DNA of 6,293 nucleotides from Acidimicrobiia bacterium. GTDB lineage: Bacteria; Actinomycetota; Acidimicrobiia; IMCC26256; JAENVU01. Shown piece by piece: positions 1 through 6,279 of the stretch; the first letter of the stretch is position 1, and every line of letters starts with the position of its first letter. Location: contig JADGON010000377.1 in assembly GCA_017882945.1 (NCBI GenBank), positions 1 to 6,293 on the forward strand, in the 5' to 3' direction. The notes beneath the pieces are model-generated. The model made no database searches, was not told where the DNA came from, and saw nothing but the letters and a program-made list of their open reading frames with translations. The position numbers were made by a program, and so were the translations under genes.

Positions 1-263
1 GCACCGTAGGAGGTGCCGTTCGCCGCCGCCCGCTGCACCGCGTCGACGATCGCGGGATGGGCGTGGCCGAGGATCGAAGCGCCCCACGACTGGACGAAGT
101 CCAGGTACCGGTTGCCCTCGGTGTCGATGAGGTACGCGCCCTCGGCCCGCTCCACGAAGAAGGGCGTGCCGCCGACCGCATTGAACGCCCGCACCGGTGA
201 GCTCACCCCGCCCGGGATGCGTTGGAGCGCGCGTTGGTAGAGCTCCTCGGAGCTCTCGCTCAC
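1..263 (-). CDS. hemL: Glutamate-1-semialdehyde 2,1-aminomutase, N-terminal part (cut by window edge)
   Basis: HemL is the PLP enzyme that turns HemA's product, glutamate-1-semialdehyde, into 5-aminolevulinate. Only the first 87 codons are in the window. Translation from the GTG at 263 gives a start MSESSEELYQRALQRIPGGV, then SSPVRAFNAVGGTPFFVERA, GAYLIDTEGNRYLDFVQSWG and SILGHAHPAIVDAV, ending in NGTSYGA at the edge. This matches the conserved HemL N-terminus almost motif by motif (IPGGVnSPVRAF, VGGTPxF, SWGxxILGHAHP, GTSfGAPT). The PLP-binding lysine, about two thirds into the family, is beyond the edge and cannot be checked. The GTG overlaps the hemB stop as GTGA, and no separate ribosome site is visible, so coupled translation is likely. 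The truncation is due to the window, not a mutation. Position last in the cluster completes the C5 pathway from glutamyl-tRNA to uroporphyrinogen III. Confidence 0.95.
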   Translation of the reverse strand, partial: MSESSEELYQRALQRIPGGVSSPVRAFNAVGGTPFFVERAEGAYLIDTEGNRYLDFVQSWGASILGHAHPAIVDAVQRAAANGTSYG

Positions 264-1237
264 TGCAGCAGCTCGGCGACTTCTCGCGCCGCGTAGGTGA
301 GCACGAAGTCGGCGCCCGCGCGGCGGATCGAGAGCAGGTGCTCGAGCATCACCGCGGGTCCGTCGATCCATCCGTTGGCCGCCGCGGCTTGGACCATCGC
401 GTACTCACCGCTGACGTGGTATGCCGCGACCGGGACGTCGAACGCGGTCCGGACCGCGGCGATGATGTCCAGGTACGCGAGCGCAGGCTTGACCATCACC
501 ATGTCGGCGCCCTGCTCGATGTCGAGCGCGGTCTCCTCCAGCGCCTCGCGGGAGTTGGCCGCCTGCATCTGGTAGCCGCGACGGTCGCCGAACTGCGGCG
601 CGCACTCGGCCGCGTCACGGAACGGGCCGTAGAGCGCCGACGCGTACTTGGCCGAGTACGCGAGGATCGCCGCAGCCGAGAACCCGGCGTCGTCGAGCCC
701 GGCGCGGATCGCCGCGACCTGGCCGTCCATCATCCCGCTCGGCGCGATGACGTCGGCGCCGGCAGCTGCCTGGGCGATCGCGATGCTCGCGTAGCGCTCG
801 AGCGTCGCGTCGTTGTCCACCTCACCGTTCGGGTCGAGAAGGCCGCAGTGCCCATGATCGGTGTACTCGTCGAGGCAGGTGTCGGCCATGAGCACGAGGG
901 AGTCGCCGACCTCGTCGCGCAAGGCCCGGAGCGCGACCTGGACCACGCCGTCGGGGTCGTCCGCGCTCGAGCCGCGGGCATCCTTGCGCGCGGGCACGCC
1001 GAAGAGGATCACGCCCGGGACCCCGAGACCGGCGAGCGCGCGCACCTCCTTGCGCAGGCTCTCCTGGGTGTGCTGCACGACCCCGGGCATCGATCCGACC
1101 GGCTCGGGCTCGTCGATGCCCTCCTTGACGAAGAGCGGGGCCACGAGGTCGTCGACCGCCAGCCGGGTCTCGGCGGTCAGGCGGCGCATCGGGTCGCTGC
1201 GCCGGGTCCGGCGCGACCGGTGCTCGGGGAATCCCAC
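260..1237 (-). CDS. hemB: Porphobilinogen synthase (5-aminolevulinate dehydratase)
   Basis: HemB condenses two 5-aminolevulinates into porphobilinogen in the cytoplasm. At 325 residues it is full length. Two Schiff-base lysines are visible: Lys197 in AYSAKYASALYGPFRDA (193-209) and Lys250 in MVMVKPALAYLDII (246-259). The metal segment ADTCLDEYTDHGHCG (118-132) has Cys121 and Cys131, but Asp123 stands where zinc enzymes such as that of E. coli have the middle cysteine. APSGMMDGQV (165-174) and AYHVSGEYAM (272-281) are further family signatures. The GTG start is preferred because HRSRRTRRSDPMRRLTAET (6-24) aligns with the N-terminal arm of E. coli HemB. An internal ATG at codon 17 (1189) would remove this arm and has no ribosome site. 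The start follows the only intergenic gap (9 nt), with just a weak, too-close GGGA. Its TGA overlaps the hemL GTG. Confidence 0.97.
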   Translation of the reverse strand: MGFPEHRSRRTRRSDPMRRLTAETRLAVDDLVAPLFVKEGIDEPEPVGSMPGVVQHTQESLRKEVRALAGLGVPGVILFGVPARKDARGSSADDPDGVVQVALRALRDEVGDSLVLMADTCLDEYTDHGHCGLLDPNGEVDNDATLERYASIAIAQAAAGADVIAPSGMMDGQVAAIRAGLDDAGFSAAAILAYSAKYASALYGPFRDAAECAPQFGDRRGYQMQAANSREALEETALDIEQGADMVMVKPALAYLDIIAAVRTAFDVPVAAYHVSGEYAMVQAAAANGWIDGPAVMLEHLLSIRRAGADFVLTYAAREVAELLQ

Positions 1238-1246
1238 GGTCCCAGG

Positions 1247-2734
1247 CTACTTCTGGTCGGCAGACCCGCCCGCCTCGGGAAGCGCACCCACCAACGCGTC
1301 GACGAGGCCGTCGACCGAGTGCGGATCCGCCTCGACGTCGACGCGGATGCCGCGGTCACGCGCGGTCGTCGACGTGATCGGACCGATCGAGACGACCAGC
1401 GGTTGGGGATCGGGAAGCGGGCCCACGAGGTCACAGAAGCCGGTGACCGTGGATGACGAGGTGAACGTGATCGCATCGATCCGGCCTGCGCGCACGCGCT
1501 CGAGCTGGTCGGGCGCGGGGACGGCGCGCACGGTGCGGTACACCGGGAGCACGTCGACGGAGTAGCCGAGCTCCGCCAGTCCGTCGGGCAGGACGTCTCG
1601 AGCCTGCTCGGCTCGCGCGAGCAGCACGCGAGCACCCGCAGTCTCGGGGCCGGGGAACCGGTCCAGGAGCGACTCCGCGATGAAGCGCTCGGGAACCAGG
1701 TCGGCGCGGATGCCCCGCCGCTCGAGCGCAGCTGCGGTACCGGGGCCGATCGCCGCGACCTTCAGGTCGGCGAGCGCGCGCGCATCCAGCCCCGCGGGCG
1801 CGAGGCCCCGGTCGAACAGCGCGTCGACCCCGTTCGCCGAGGTGACCACGAGCCACGAGTAGCGCCCGAGCTTCGGGAGCGCGAAGTCCAGCGGCTCGAG
1901 CACGATCGTCGGGAGCTCCACCACCTCGGCACCCAGCAGCTCGAGCCGGGCGCGCAGCGCGCTCGCCTGCTCGCGAGCCCGAGTGATCACCACGGTGCGG
2001 CCGAAGAGGGGCCGCGCCTCGAACCAGGCGAGATCGAGCGCCGCGACGCTGCCGACGACGATGGCGCTCGGCGCGCGGACGCCGGCGTCCGCCACGGTGG
2101 CGAGGGTGGCACGGATCGTCCGCTGCTCCGGCAGGGTTCCCCACCGCACGGCCGCGACCGGGGTCTCCGGCGGTCGACCGCCGTCGATCAGCCGCGCCGC
2201 GATGTCGGCGAGATGGCCCGCACCCATCAGGATCACCAGCGTCCCTCCCGCGCGCGCCAACGCGGCCCAGTCCGTGTCCGTGGTGCCCTTCGCCGGATCC
2301 TCGTGACCGGTGACGACCGTGACATGCGTCGAGAGCCCTCGGTGGGTCACGGGAATGCCGGCGTACGCGGGTGCCGCGATCGCGCTCGTGATCCCCGGCA
2401 CCACCTCGAACGCGACCCCCGCCGCGGCGAGAGCTTCGGCCTCCTCGCCGCCGCGCCCGAAGACGAACGGGTCGCCCCCCTTCAGGCGCACCACCGTCTT
2501 GCCCGCCACGCCGCGATCGACCAGCACCGCGTTGATGCCGTCCTGGTCCATCTCGACCGCACCCGGTGCCTTCCCGACGTTGATCCGCTCGGCCGTCGAC
2601 GGGGCGAGGTCCAGCAGCGAAGGATGGGCGAGCCGGTCATAGACGACGACCTCCGCCACTTCGAGCAGTGCGGCCCCCCGCCGGGTGAGCAACCCCGGAT
2701 CGCCCGGTCCCGCGCCGACCAGGTACACGGTCAT
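1247..2734 (-). CDS. cobA-hemD: Fused uroporphyrinogen-III C-methyltransferase / uroporphyrinogen-III synthase
   Basis: This 495-residue protein joins two enzymes. Residues 1 to about 240 are an S-adenosylmethionine-dependent SUMT that methylates uroporphyrinogen III at C2 and C7 to precorrin-2. It shows VGAGPGDPGLLT (6-17), VVYDRL (30-35), RLKGGDPFVFGRGGEE (83-98), VVPGITSAIAAPAYAGIPVT (111-130) and HVTVVTGHE (137-145). From RPLFGRTVVITRA (241-253) to the end is uroporphyrinogen-III synthase, which closes hydroxymethylbilane into the ring with inversion of ring D. That family is poorly conserved, but LVVTSANGVDALF (295-307), AAIGPGTAAALERRGI (327-342), FTSSSTVTGF (424-433) and SIGPITSTTARDRGI (449-463) fit it well. 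The reading frame is continuous across the boundary, so this is a genuine fusion. The product of the second half is the substrate of the first, placing ring closure and diversion to siroheme or cobalamin in one polypeptide. The ATG overlaps the hemC stop as ATGA; the TAG is followed by a 9-nt gap before hemB. Confidence 0.96.
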   Translation of the reverse strand: MTVYLVGAGPGDPGLLTRRGAALLEVAEVVVYDRLAHPSLLDLAPSTAERINVGKAPGAVEMDQDGINAVLVDRGVAGKTVVRLKGGDPFVFGRGGEEAEALAAAGVAFEVVPGITSAIAAPAYAGIPVTHRGLSTHVTVVTGHEDPAKGTTDTDWAALARAGGTLVILMGAGHLADIAARLIDGGRPPETPVAAVRWGTLPEQRTIRATLATVADAGVRAPSAIVVGSVAALDLAWFEARPLFGRTVVITRAREQASALRARLELLGAEVVELPTIVLEPLDFALPKLGRYSWLVVTSANGVDALFDRGLAPAGLDARALADLKVAAIGPGTAAALERRGIRADLVPERFIAESLLDRFPGPETAGARVLLARAEQARDVLPDGLAELGYSVDVLPVYRTVRAVPAPDQLERVRAGRIDAITFTSSSTVTGFCDLVGPLPDPQPLVVSIGPITSTTARDRGIRVDVEADPHSVDGLVDALVGALPEAGGSADQK

Positions 2735-3657
2735 GACGTCGACCGGGGTCGCCCGGCCGCGGCCTCCTCGTCTTCGAGCACGACGCGTCCGCCCTCTTCG
2801 TCGAGCAGCCGCCGGGCGACTGCGAACCCGAGTGCGCTGGGATCCGAGTCGTCGCCCTCGCCGCAGGTGCGCAGGACCACGCGGCCGTCCAAGGACGCGA
2901 GCAGGACTTCGAGCACGATCGAGCCGTCATCGTCGCGACGCGCGAGCGCGCCACAGGGCAGGCTGCACCCGCCTCCGAGCTGCTCCAGGAACGCCCGCTC
3001 GGCCTGGATCTCGGCGTGCGCACCGGGATCGTCGATCTCTGCGAGCGCGGCGAACGTGTCCGCATCCTCGGCTCGGCACTCGACCGCGAGCCCGCCCTGG
3101 CCGACCTGCGGCAGCAGCGTCGAGGGCGCGAGACGTTCGGTCGCACGCGCCGCGAGCCCGAGGCGATCCAGCGCGGCCGCGGCAACGACCACCGCGTCGA
3201 AGTCCGCCGCGCGCTCGAGGCGCGTGGGGATGTTTCCCCGCAGCTCCCCGAACGTGAGGTCGGGGCGCAGTGCCGCGAGCTGCGCGCGGCGTCGCACGCT
3301 GCCGGTGCCGATCCTCGCGCCCGTCCGCAGGTCGTCGAGCCGCGAGCCTGCGAGGGCATCGCGCGGGTCGCCGCGTTCGGGGATCGCGGCGAGCACCAGA
3401 CCGGGAGGGGTCACCGGCGGAAGGTCCTTGGCCGAGTGCACCGCGACGTCAGCGTCACCGCGCAGCACCGCGTCCTGTACTTCCTTGACGAACACCCCGG
3501 TGCCACCGAGGGCGTGGATCGTCGATGCGGTATCGCGGTCCCCCTGAGTGGAGACCACGACGAGCTCGGCTGGCCGGGCCAGCAGGTCGACCACGCGCTC
3601 CGCCTGCCACCGTGCCAGCGCGCTGCCCCGGGTAGCGACCCGCAACCCGCGGGTCAT
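2731..3657 (-). CDS. hemC: Hydroxymethylbilane synthase (porphobilinogen deaminase)
   Basis: HemC joins four porphobilinogens into the linear hydroxymethylbilane, building the chain on a covalently bound dipyrromethane cofactor. The 308-residue protein carries the whole active site. VATRGSALARWQAE (7-20) includes the conserved Arg10; GGTGVFVKE (51-59) follows; VHSAKDLPPVTPPGL (73-87) holds Lys77 and the catalytic Asp78; GTGSVRRRAQL (117-127) has paired arginines 122-123; ELRGNIPTRLER (138-149) has Arg140 and Arg146. The cofactor is attached through Cys231 in LGGGCSLPCGALA (227-239), matching E. coli Cys242. The C-terminal domain ends in an acidic segment (286-298) and a short tail, RPRSTS. 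The ATG overlaps the hemA TGA as ATGA, and its own TGA overlaps the cobA-hemD ATG in the same way, so translation is probably coupled on both sides. No strong ribosome site precedes it. Confidence 0.98.
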   Translation of the reverse strand: MTRGLRVATRGSALARWQAERVVDLLARPAELVVVSTQGDRDTASTIHALGGTGVFVKEVQDAVLRGDADVAVHSAKDLPPVTPPGLVLAAIPERGDPRDALAGSRLDDLRTGARIGTGSVRRRAQLAALRPDLTFGELRGNIPTRLERAADFDAVVVAAAALDRLGLAARATERLAPSTLLPQVGQGGLAVECRAEDADTFAALAEIDDPGAHAEIQAERAFLEQLGGGCSLPCGALARRDDDGSIVLEVLLASLDGRVVLRTCGEGDDSDPSALGFAVARRLLDEEGGRVVLEDEEAAAGRPRSTS

Positions 3658-4946
3658 TCCGCGGCTGAGTCGTCCGGGAGGCCGTCCGGCAGATCGAAGA
3701 GTGCCGCAAGCGCGTCGGCATACAGCTCGCCGCGGGCCGTGCCGGCAGAGTCCTTGAGCCGCACGGTCGGCTCGTGCAGCAGCTTGTTCACGATGCCCTG
3801 GGTCAGCGCCTCGACCGCGTTGCGCGTCTCGGGGTCGAGGCCGTCGAGCTTGTTCCGGAACCGCTCGAGCTCGGCCGTTCGAATCGTGTCTCCGCGCTGG
3901 CGCAGGGACGTGACGAGCGGAGCGAACTCACGCGCGGTGCGGTCGGTCTGGAACTGCTCGAGCTCGTCCATGATGATGCCCTGGACGCGGCTGATCTCGC
4001 GGCGACGCTCGTGCAGCGAGCTCTCGGTGAACCGCTTCAGGTCGTCCATGTCGAAGAGGGTCACGCCGGGCACCTGGCGCGCGCCCGGATCGACGTCGCG
4101 CGGCACGGCGACGTCCACCACGAGCAGCGGCGTGCCGTCGCGTCGTTCCATCACGGCTTCGATGTCGCCGCGCTCGACGTGAACCTCGGTCGAGTCGGTC
4201 GCGGTCAACAGCACGTCGACCGACGCGAGGACCTCGGGCAGGTCGCCGAGGGTGACCGGCCGGCCCCCGACCTTGCCCGCGAGATCGACCGCGCGCGCGT
4301 ACGTGCGGTTCGCGACGACGACCTCACCGACGCCCGCGCTCACCAGCGCCTTCGCCAAACCCTGCGCCACTTCACCCGCGCCGAGCACGAGCACGGAACG
4401 CCCGCGCAGCGAGAACATCGTCTGTTCGGCCAGTGCGACCGCGGCCGACGCGATCGACAGCGCCTGCCGGCCGATCGCGGTCTCGGTGCGCGCCCGCTTC
4501 CCGACGGTGAGCGCCTGGCGGAACACCCGCGAGAGGAGCTGCCCGGCGGCGCCTTCCCGTTCGGCAAGCTGCCATGAGTCCTTGACCTGGCCGAGGATCT
4601 CGCCCTCGCCGATGATCATCGAGTCGAGCCCGGCGGTCACGCCGAAGAGGTGCGCCACCGCACCGTCGTCGTAGTACGTGTACAGGTGCTCGGCGAAGTC
4701 CTCCGGTTGCGCCGACGCCTGCTCGGCGAGGAAGTCGAGGATGTCCGACACGGCGGCGTGGAACTTCGTGCACCGCGCGTAGATCTCGATGCGGTTGCAC
4801 GTGGACAGCAGCACGACCTCGGCGAGGTGCTCGCGCATCGCCAGATCGTGGATGGCCTTGATCTGTCGCGACGCCGGCACCGCGACGCGCTCACGCATCT
4901 CGACGGGTGCAGTCCGGTGGTTGAGGCCGACAACAATCACAGACAC
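3654..4946 (-). CDS. hemA: Glutamyl-tRNA reductase
   Basis: HemA uses NADPH to reduce glutamate on tRNA(Glu) to glutamate-1-semialdehyde, the committed step of the C5 route to 5-aminolevulinate. The 430-residue length is normal. The catalytic domain opens with VVGLNHRTAPVEMRER (5-20) and has the nucleophile Cys50 in LSTCNRIEIY (47-56), His99 in AHLFGV, and the signature GLDSMIIGEGEILGQVK (106-122). The NADPH domain has LVLGAGEVAQGLAKAL (186-201) and VVANRT (210-215), then LVVDVAVPRDVDP (275-287). The C-terminal part (about 310-415) is the long-helix dimerisation domain, including QGIVNKLLHEPTVRLK. The GTG start at 4946 overlaps the preceding gene by 10 nt and has GAGGGAG 11 nt upstream. A second in-frame GTG at 4940 would shorten the protein by two residues and give a 4-nt overlap but a 17-nt spacing. 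The stop overlaps the hemC ATG as ATGA. Identification is firm. Confidence 0.98.
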   Translation of the reverse strand: MSVIVVGLNHRTAPVEMRERVAVPASRQIKAIHDLAMREHLAEVVLLSTCNRIEIYARCTKFHAAVSDILDFLAEQASAQPEDFAEHLYTYYDDGAVAHLFGVTAGLDSMIIGEGEILGQVKDSWQLAEREGAAGQLLSRVFRQALTVGKRARTETAIGRQALSIASAAVALAEQTMFSLRGRSVLVLGAGEVAQGLAKALVSAGVGEVVVANRTYARAVDLAGKVGGRPVTLGDLPEVLASVDVLLTATDSTEVHVERGDIEAVMERRDGTPLLVVDVAVPRDVDPGARQVPGVTLFDMDDLKRFTESSLHERRREISRVQGIIMDELEQFQTDRTAREFAPLVTSLRQRGDTIRTAELERFRNKLDGLDPETRNAVEALTQGIVNKLLHEPTVRLKDSAGTARGELYADALAALFDLPDGLPDDSAAE

Positions 4947-5578
4947 GAGCGCAGCAGCTCCCTCGCCTCGGACTCCCGACCCTCGCGGATCAGGTCGAGG
5001 ATGCCGGAATCAATCGCTGCTCGCCAATCGGAGTCCTCACTCGATCGGCCGCTGGACCGGATCTCCTCCCGGGCTTCGCTGAGGAGCTCCAGCAGCGTCT
5101 CGTACTCGGGCCCCATCTCGTCGCGCACGTGGTCCTTCAGGAACGTCGCGAGCGCCGGGCTTCGACCGTTGGTACCGATGGAAACCACGATATCGCCGCG
5201 CCGTACGACCGACATGAGGGTGAACGAGCAGTTCGCGGGATCGTCGGCCGAGTTCACGAAGATGCGCCGCTCCTCACCGGCCACGAACACGGCCCGGTTG
5301 ACCTCCGCAACGTCCGTGGCCGTCACCACGAGCCAGGCGCCCTCGACGTCCGCGGGCTGGAAGTCCCGTTCGACGAGGCGCAGCCGGCCCCCTTCGGCCC
5401 AGGCCCGGACCTCGGCTCCGACTCCGGGCGCCACCACCGTGACATCGGCGCCGGCGGCGAGCAGCGAGTCGATCTTGCGGGCCGCGATCCGCCCGGCGCC
5501 CACGACGACGCAACGCCGCCCCGCCACCAGCAGGTTCACCGGGTACCCGACCAGCGAAGGCCGGGCGGGACCGGTCAC
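4937..5578 (-). CDS. Precorrin-2 dehydrogenase (siroheme synthase N-terminal/Met8/SirC family)
   Basis: This family oxidises precorrin-2 to sirohydrochlorin with NAD+; some members (CysG N-terminal half, Met8p) also insert Fe2+ to give siroheme, the cofactor of sulfite and nitrite reductases. The 213-residue protein begins with a Rossmann domain: YPVNLLVAGRRCVVVGAGRI (12-31) carries the nucleotide loop G27-A-G29, followed by ARK and ADVTVVAP (44-51). VNSADDPANCSF (108-119) matches the NVVDAP region of CysG; Asp112 aligns with the catalytic aspartate there. RRGDIVVSIGTNGRSPALA (126-144) is the conserved dimerisation/active-site block. The charged, helical C-terminus (about 156-213) is less conserved. 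There is no methyltransferase domain: that activity is in the cobA-hemD product nearby. GTG was chosen because it overlaps the rex stop as GTGA and a GGAG lies 10 nt upstream. Whether the protein also acts as chelatase cannot be read from the sequence. Names used for relatives include sirC, cysG (N-terminal part) and MET8. Confidence 0.92.
   Translation of the reverse strand: MTGPARPSLVGYPVNLLVAGRRCVVVGAGRIAARKIDSLLAAGADVTVVAPGVGAEVRAWAEGGRLRLVERDFQPADVEGAWLVVTATDVAEVNRAVFVAGEERRIFVNSADDPANCSFTLMSVVRRGDIVVSIGTNGRSPALATFLKDHVRDEMGPEYETLLELLSEAREEIRSSGRSSEDSDWRAAIDSGILDLIREGRESEARELLRSCL
4958..4964 (-). promoter_or_regulatory. Probable ribosome binding site of hemA
   Basis: On the minus strand this reads GAGGGAG, one of the better Shine-Dalgarno-like sequences at a gene start in the window. 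It lies inside the preceding dehydrogenase gene, 11 nt before the GTG at 4946 and 17 nt before the alternative GTG at 4940. The spacing is why the longer start was chosen. It overlaps coding sequence, so chance occurrence cannot be excluded. Confidence 0.5.
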
Positions 5579-6279
5579 GGCTTGCCCGCTCCGTTGGCCA
5601 CGCTCTGCTTCGCCCGGGAGCGCTGCGGGTGCGATTGGTAGAAGGACAGGATCTGCAGCTCGATGGCGAGATCCACCTTGCGCAGCGACACCGTTTCGGG
5701 GACCGCCACCACCGCCGGCGCGAAGTTCAGGATCGAGCAGACGCCTGCCGCGACCAGCTTGTCCGCCACCTCCTGGGCCGCGGCGGCGGGCGTCGCGATG
5801 ATGCCGATCTTGATGCCCCGGTCCCGCACGAGCCCGGACAGGTCGTCGAGCGCCTCGATCGCCAGGTCGCCGATGCGCTCACCCACCTTGGCCGGGTCCG
5901 CGTCCACCAGCGCCAGCACCCGGAACCCCCGCGCGCCGAAGCCGCGGTAGTTGGCGAGGGCCTGACCCAGGTTCCCGAGCCCGACGATCGCGACCGGCCA
6001 GTCCGCGGTGAGACCGAGCTCGGCGGTGATCCGGTCGACCAGGAAGTCGACCTCGTAGCCGACGCCCCGGGTGCCGTAGGAGCCGAGGTACGAGAGGTCC
6101 TTGCGCACCTTGGCCGCGTTGACCCCGGCGAGCTCCGCGAGGCGCTCCGAGGAGACGGTGCCGACGTCCTGATCCGCCGCTTCGAGCAAGGCCCGGTAGT
6201 AGAGCGGAAGGCGCGCCACCGTCGCTTCGGGAATCCGCCTCGGACTCCCCTCTGCGCTGCCAGCAGGGCGGTCGGGCAC
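5575..6279 (-). CDS. rex: Redox-sensing transcriptional repressor Rex
   Basis: Rex is a cytoplasmic dimeric repressor that binds DNA when NAD+ is high and lets go when NADH rises. The 234-residue product has both expected domains. The N-terminal winged helix (about 16-80) contains IPEATVARLPLYYRAL and the recognition region VRKDLSYLGSYGTRGVGYEV (58-77), the most conserved block of the family. The Rossmann domain (about 95-200) has the dinucleotide loop G100-L-G-N-L-G105, with Asp126 at the end of the next strand, as expected for NAD(H) binding. NFAP (185-188) and the C-terminal helix VDLAIELQILSFY (202-214), which swaps between subunits in known Rex dimers, are present. A basic tail of about 20 residues follows. 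The GTG start is tentative: no strong ribosome site is visible and the frame stays open to the window edge, so the true start could lie upstream. Its TGA overlaps the next gene's GTG. In Streptomyces, Rex represses its own rex-hemACD operon, so autoregulation is likely (inference). Confidence 0.96.
   Translation of the reverse strand: MPDRPAGSAEGSPRRIPEATVARLPLYYRALLEAADQDVGTVSSERLAELAGVNAAKVRKDLSYLGSYGTRGVGYEVDFLVDRITAELGLTADWPVAIVGLGNLGQALANYRGFGARGFRVLALVDADPAKVGERIGDLAIEALDDLSGLVRDRGIKIGIIATPAAAAQEVADKLVAAGVCSILNFAPAVVAVPETVSLRKVDLAIELQILSFYQSHPQRSRAKQSVANGAGKP
5589..5592 (-). promoter_or_regulatory. Probable ribosome binding site of the precorrin-2 dehydrogenase gene
   Basis: On the minus strand this reads GGAG, 10 nt before the GTG at 5578 and within the end of rex. 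Together with the GTGA stop/start overlap it supports that GTG. The match is short, so the support is modest. Confidence 0.4.

Larger units (their letters stand above)
1..6279 (-). other. Predicted rex-hem operon (seven co-directional genes)
   Basis: All seven genes run in the same direction with junctions of -4, -10, -4, -4, +9 and -4 nt in transcription order. No stretch is long enough for an internal terminator or a free-standing promoter. Products are functionally linked: one redox repressor, five enzymes from glutamyl-tRNA to uroporphyrinogen III (counting HemD within the fusion), and two siroheme-branch activities. A single transcript from a promoter right of 6293 is the simplest reading, though promoters inside coding sequence cannot be excluded. 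The operon may continue past the left edge beyond hemL. The plus strand holds no gene I can support. Confidence 0.85.

Noticed and set aside
1187..1189. Internal ATG (codon 17) as the real hemB start
   Set aside because: It lacks a ribosome site and would delete the N-terminal arm that aligns with E. coli HemB.
197..1456. Long plus-strand open frame of 419 codons opposite hemB and the end of cobA-hemD
   Set aside because: It lies antisense to two unmistakable enzyme genes. Its translation is a low-complexity run of Arg, Val, Asp, His and Gly typical of the complement of high-GC coding DNA, with no recognisable domain.
1431..2144. Minus-strand alternative frame of 237 codons inside cobA-hemD
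   Set aside because: It is an Arg/Ala-rich out-of-frame reading of a gene whose own frame shows continuous SUMT and HemD motifs.
2213..4182. Two long plus-strand open frames (2213-3547 and 3016-4182) opposite cobA-hemD, hemC and hemA
   Set aside because: Both are Ser/Arg/Pro/Ala-rich, cross gene boundaries of the real genes, overlap each other and show no motif. GC-driven absence of stops explains them.
4926..4941. TGTGA half-site at the hemA start, resembling half of a Rex operator
   Set aside because: The matching TCACA half is absent at the required 6-nt spacing, and the bases are explained by the hemA start codons and the preceding stop.
4650..5801. Plus-strand open frame of 383 codons opposite hemA, the dehydrogenase gene and rex
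   Set aside because: It is antisense to three conserved genes, has Ser/Arg/Pro-rich composition and no domain. It is a shadow frame.
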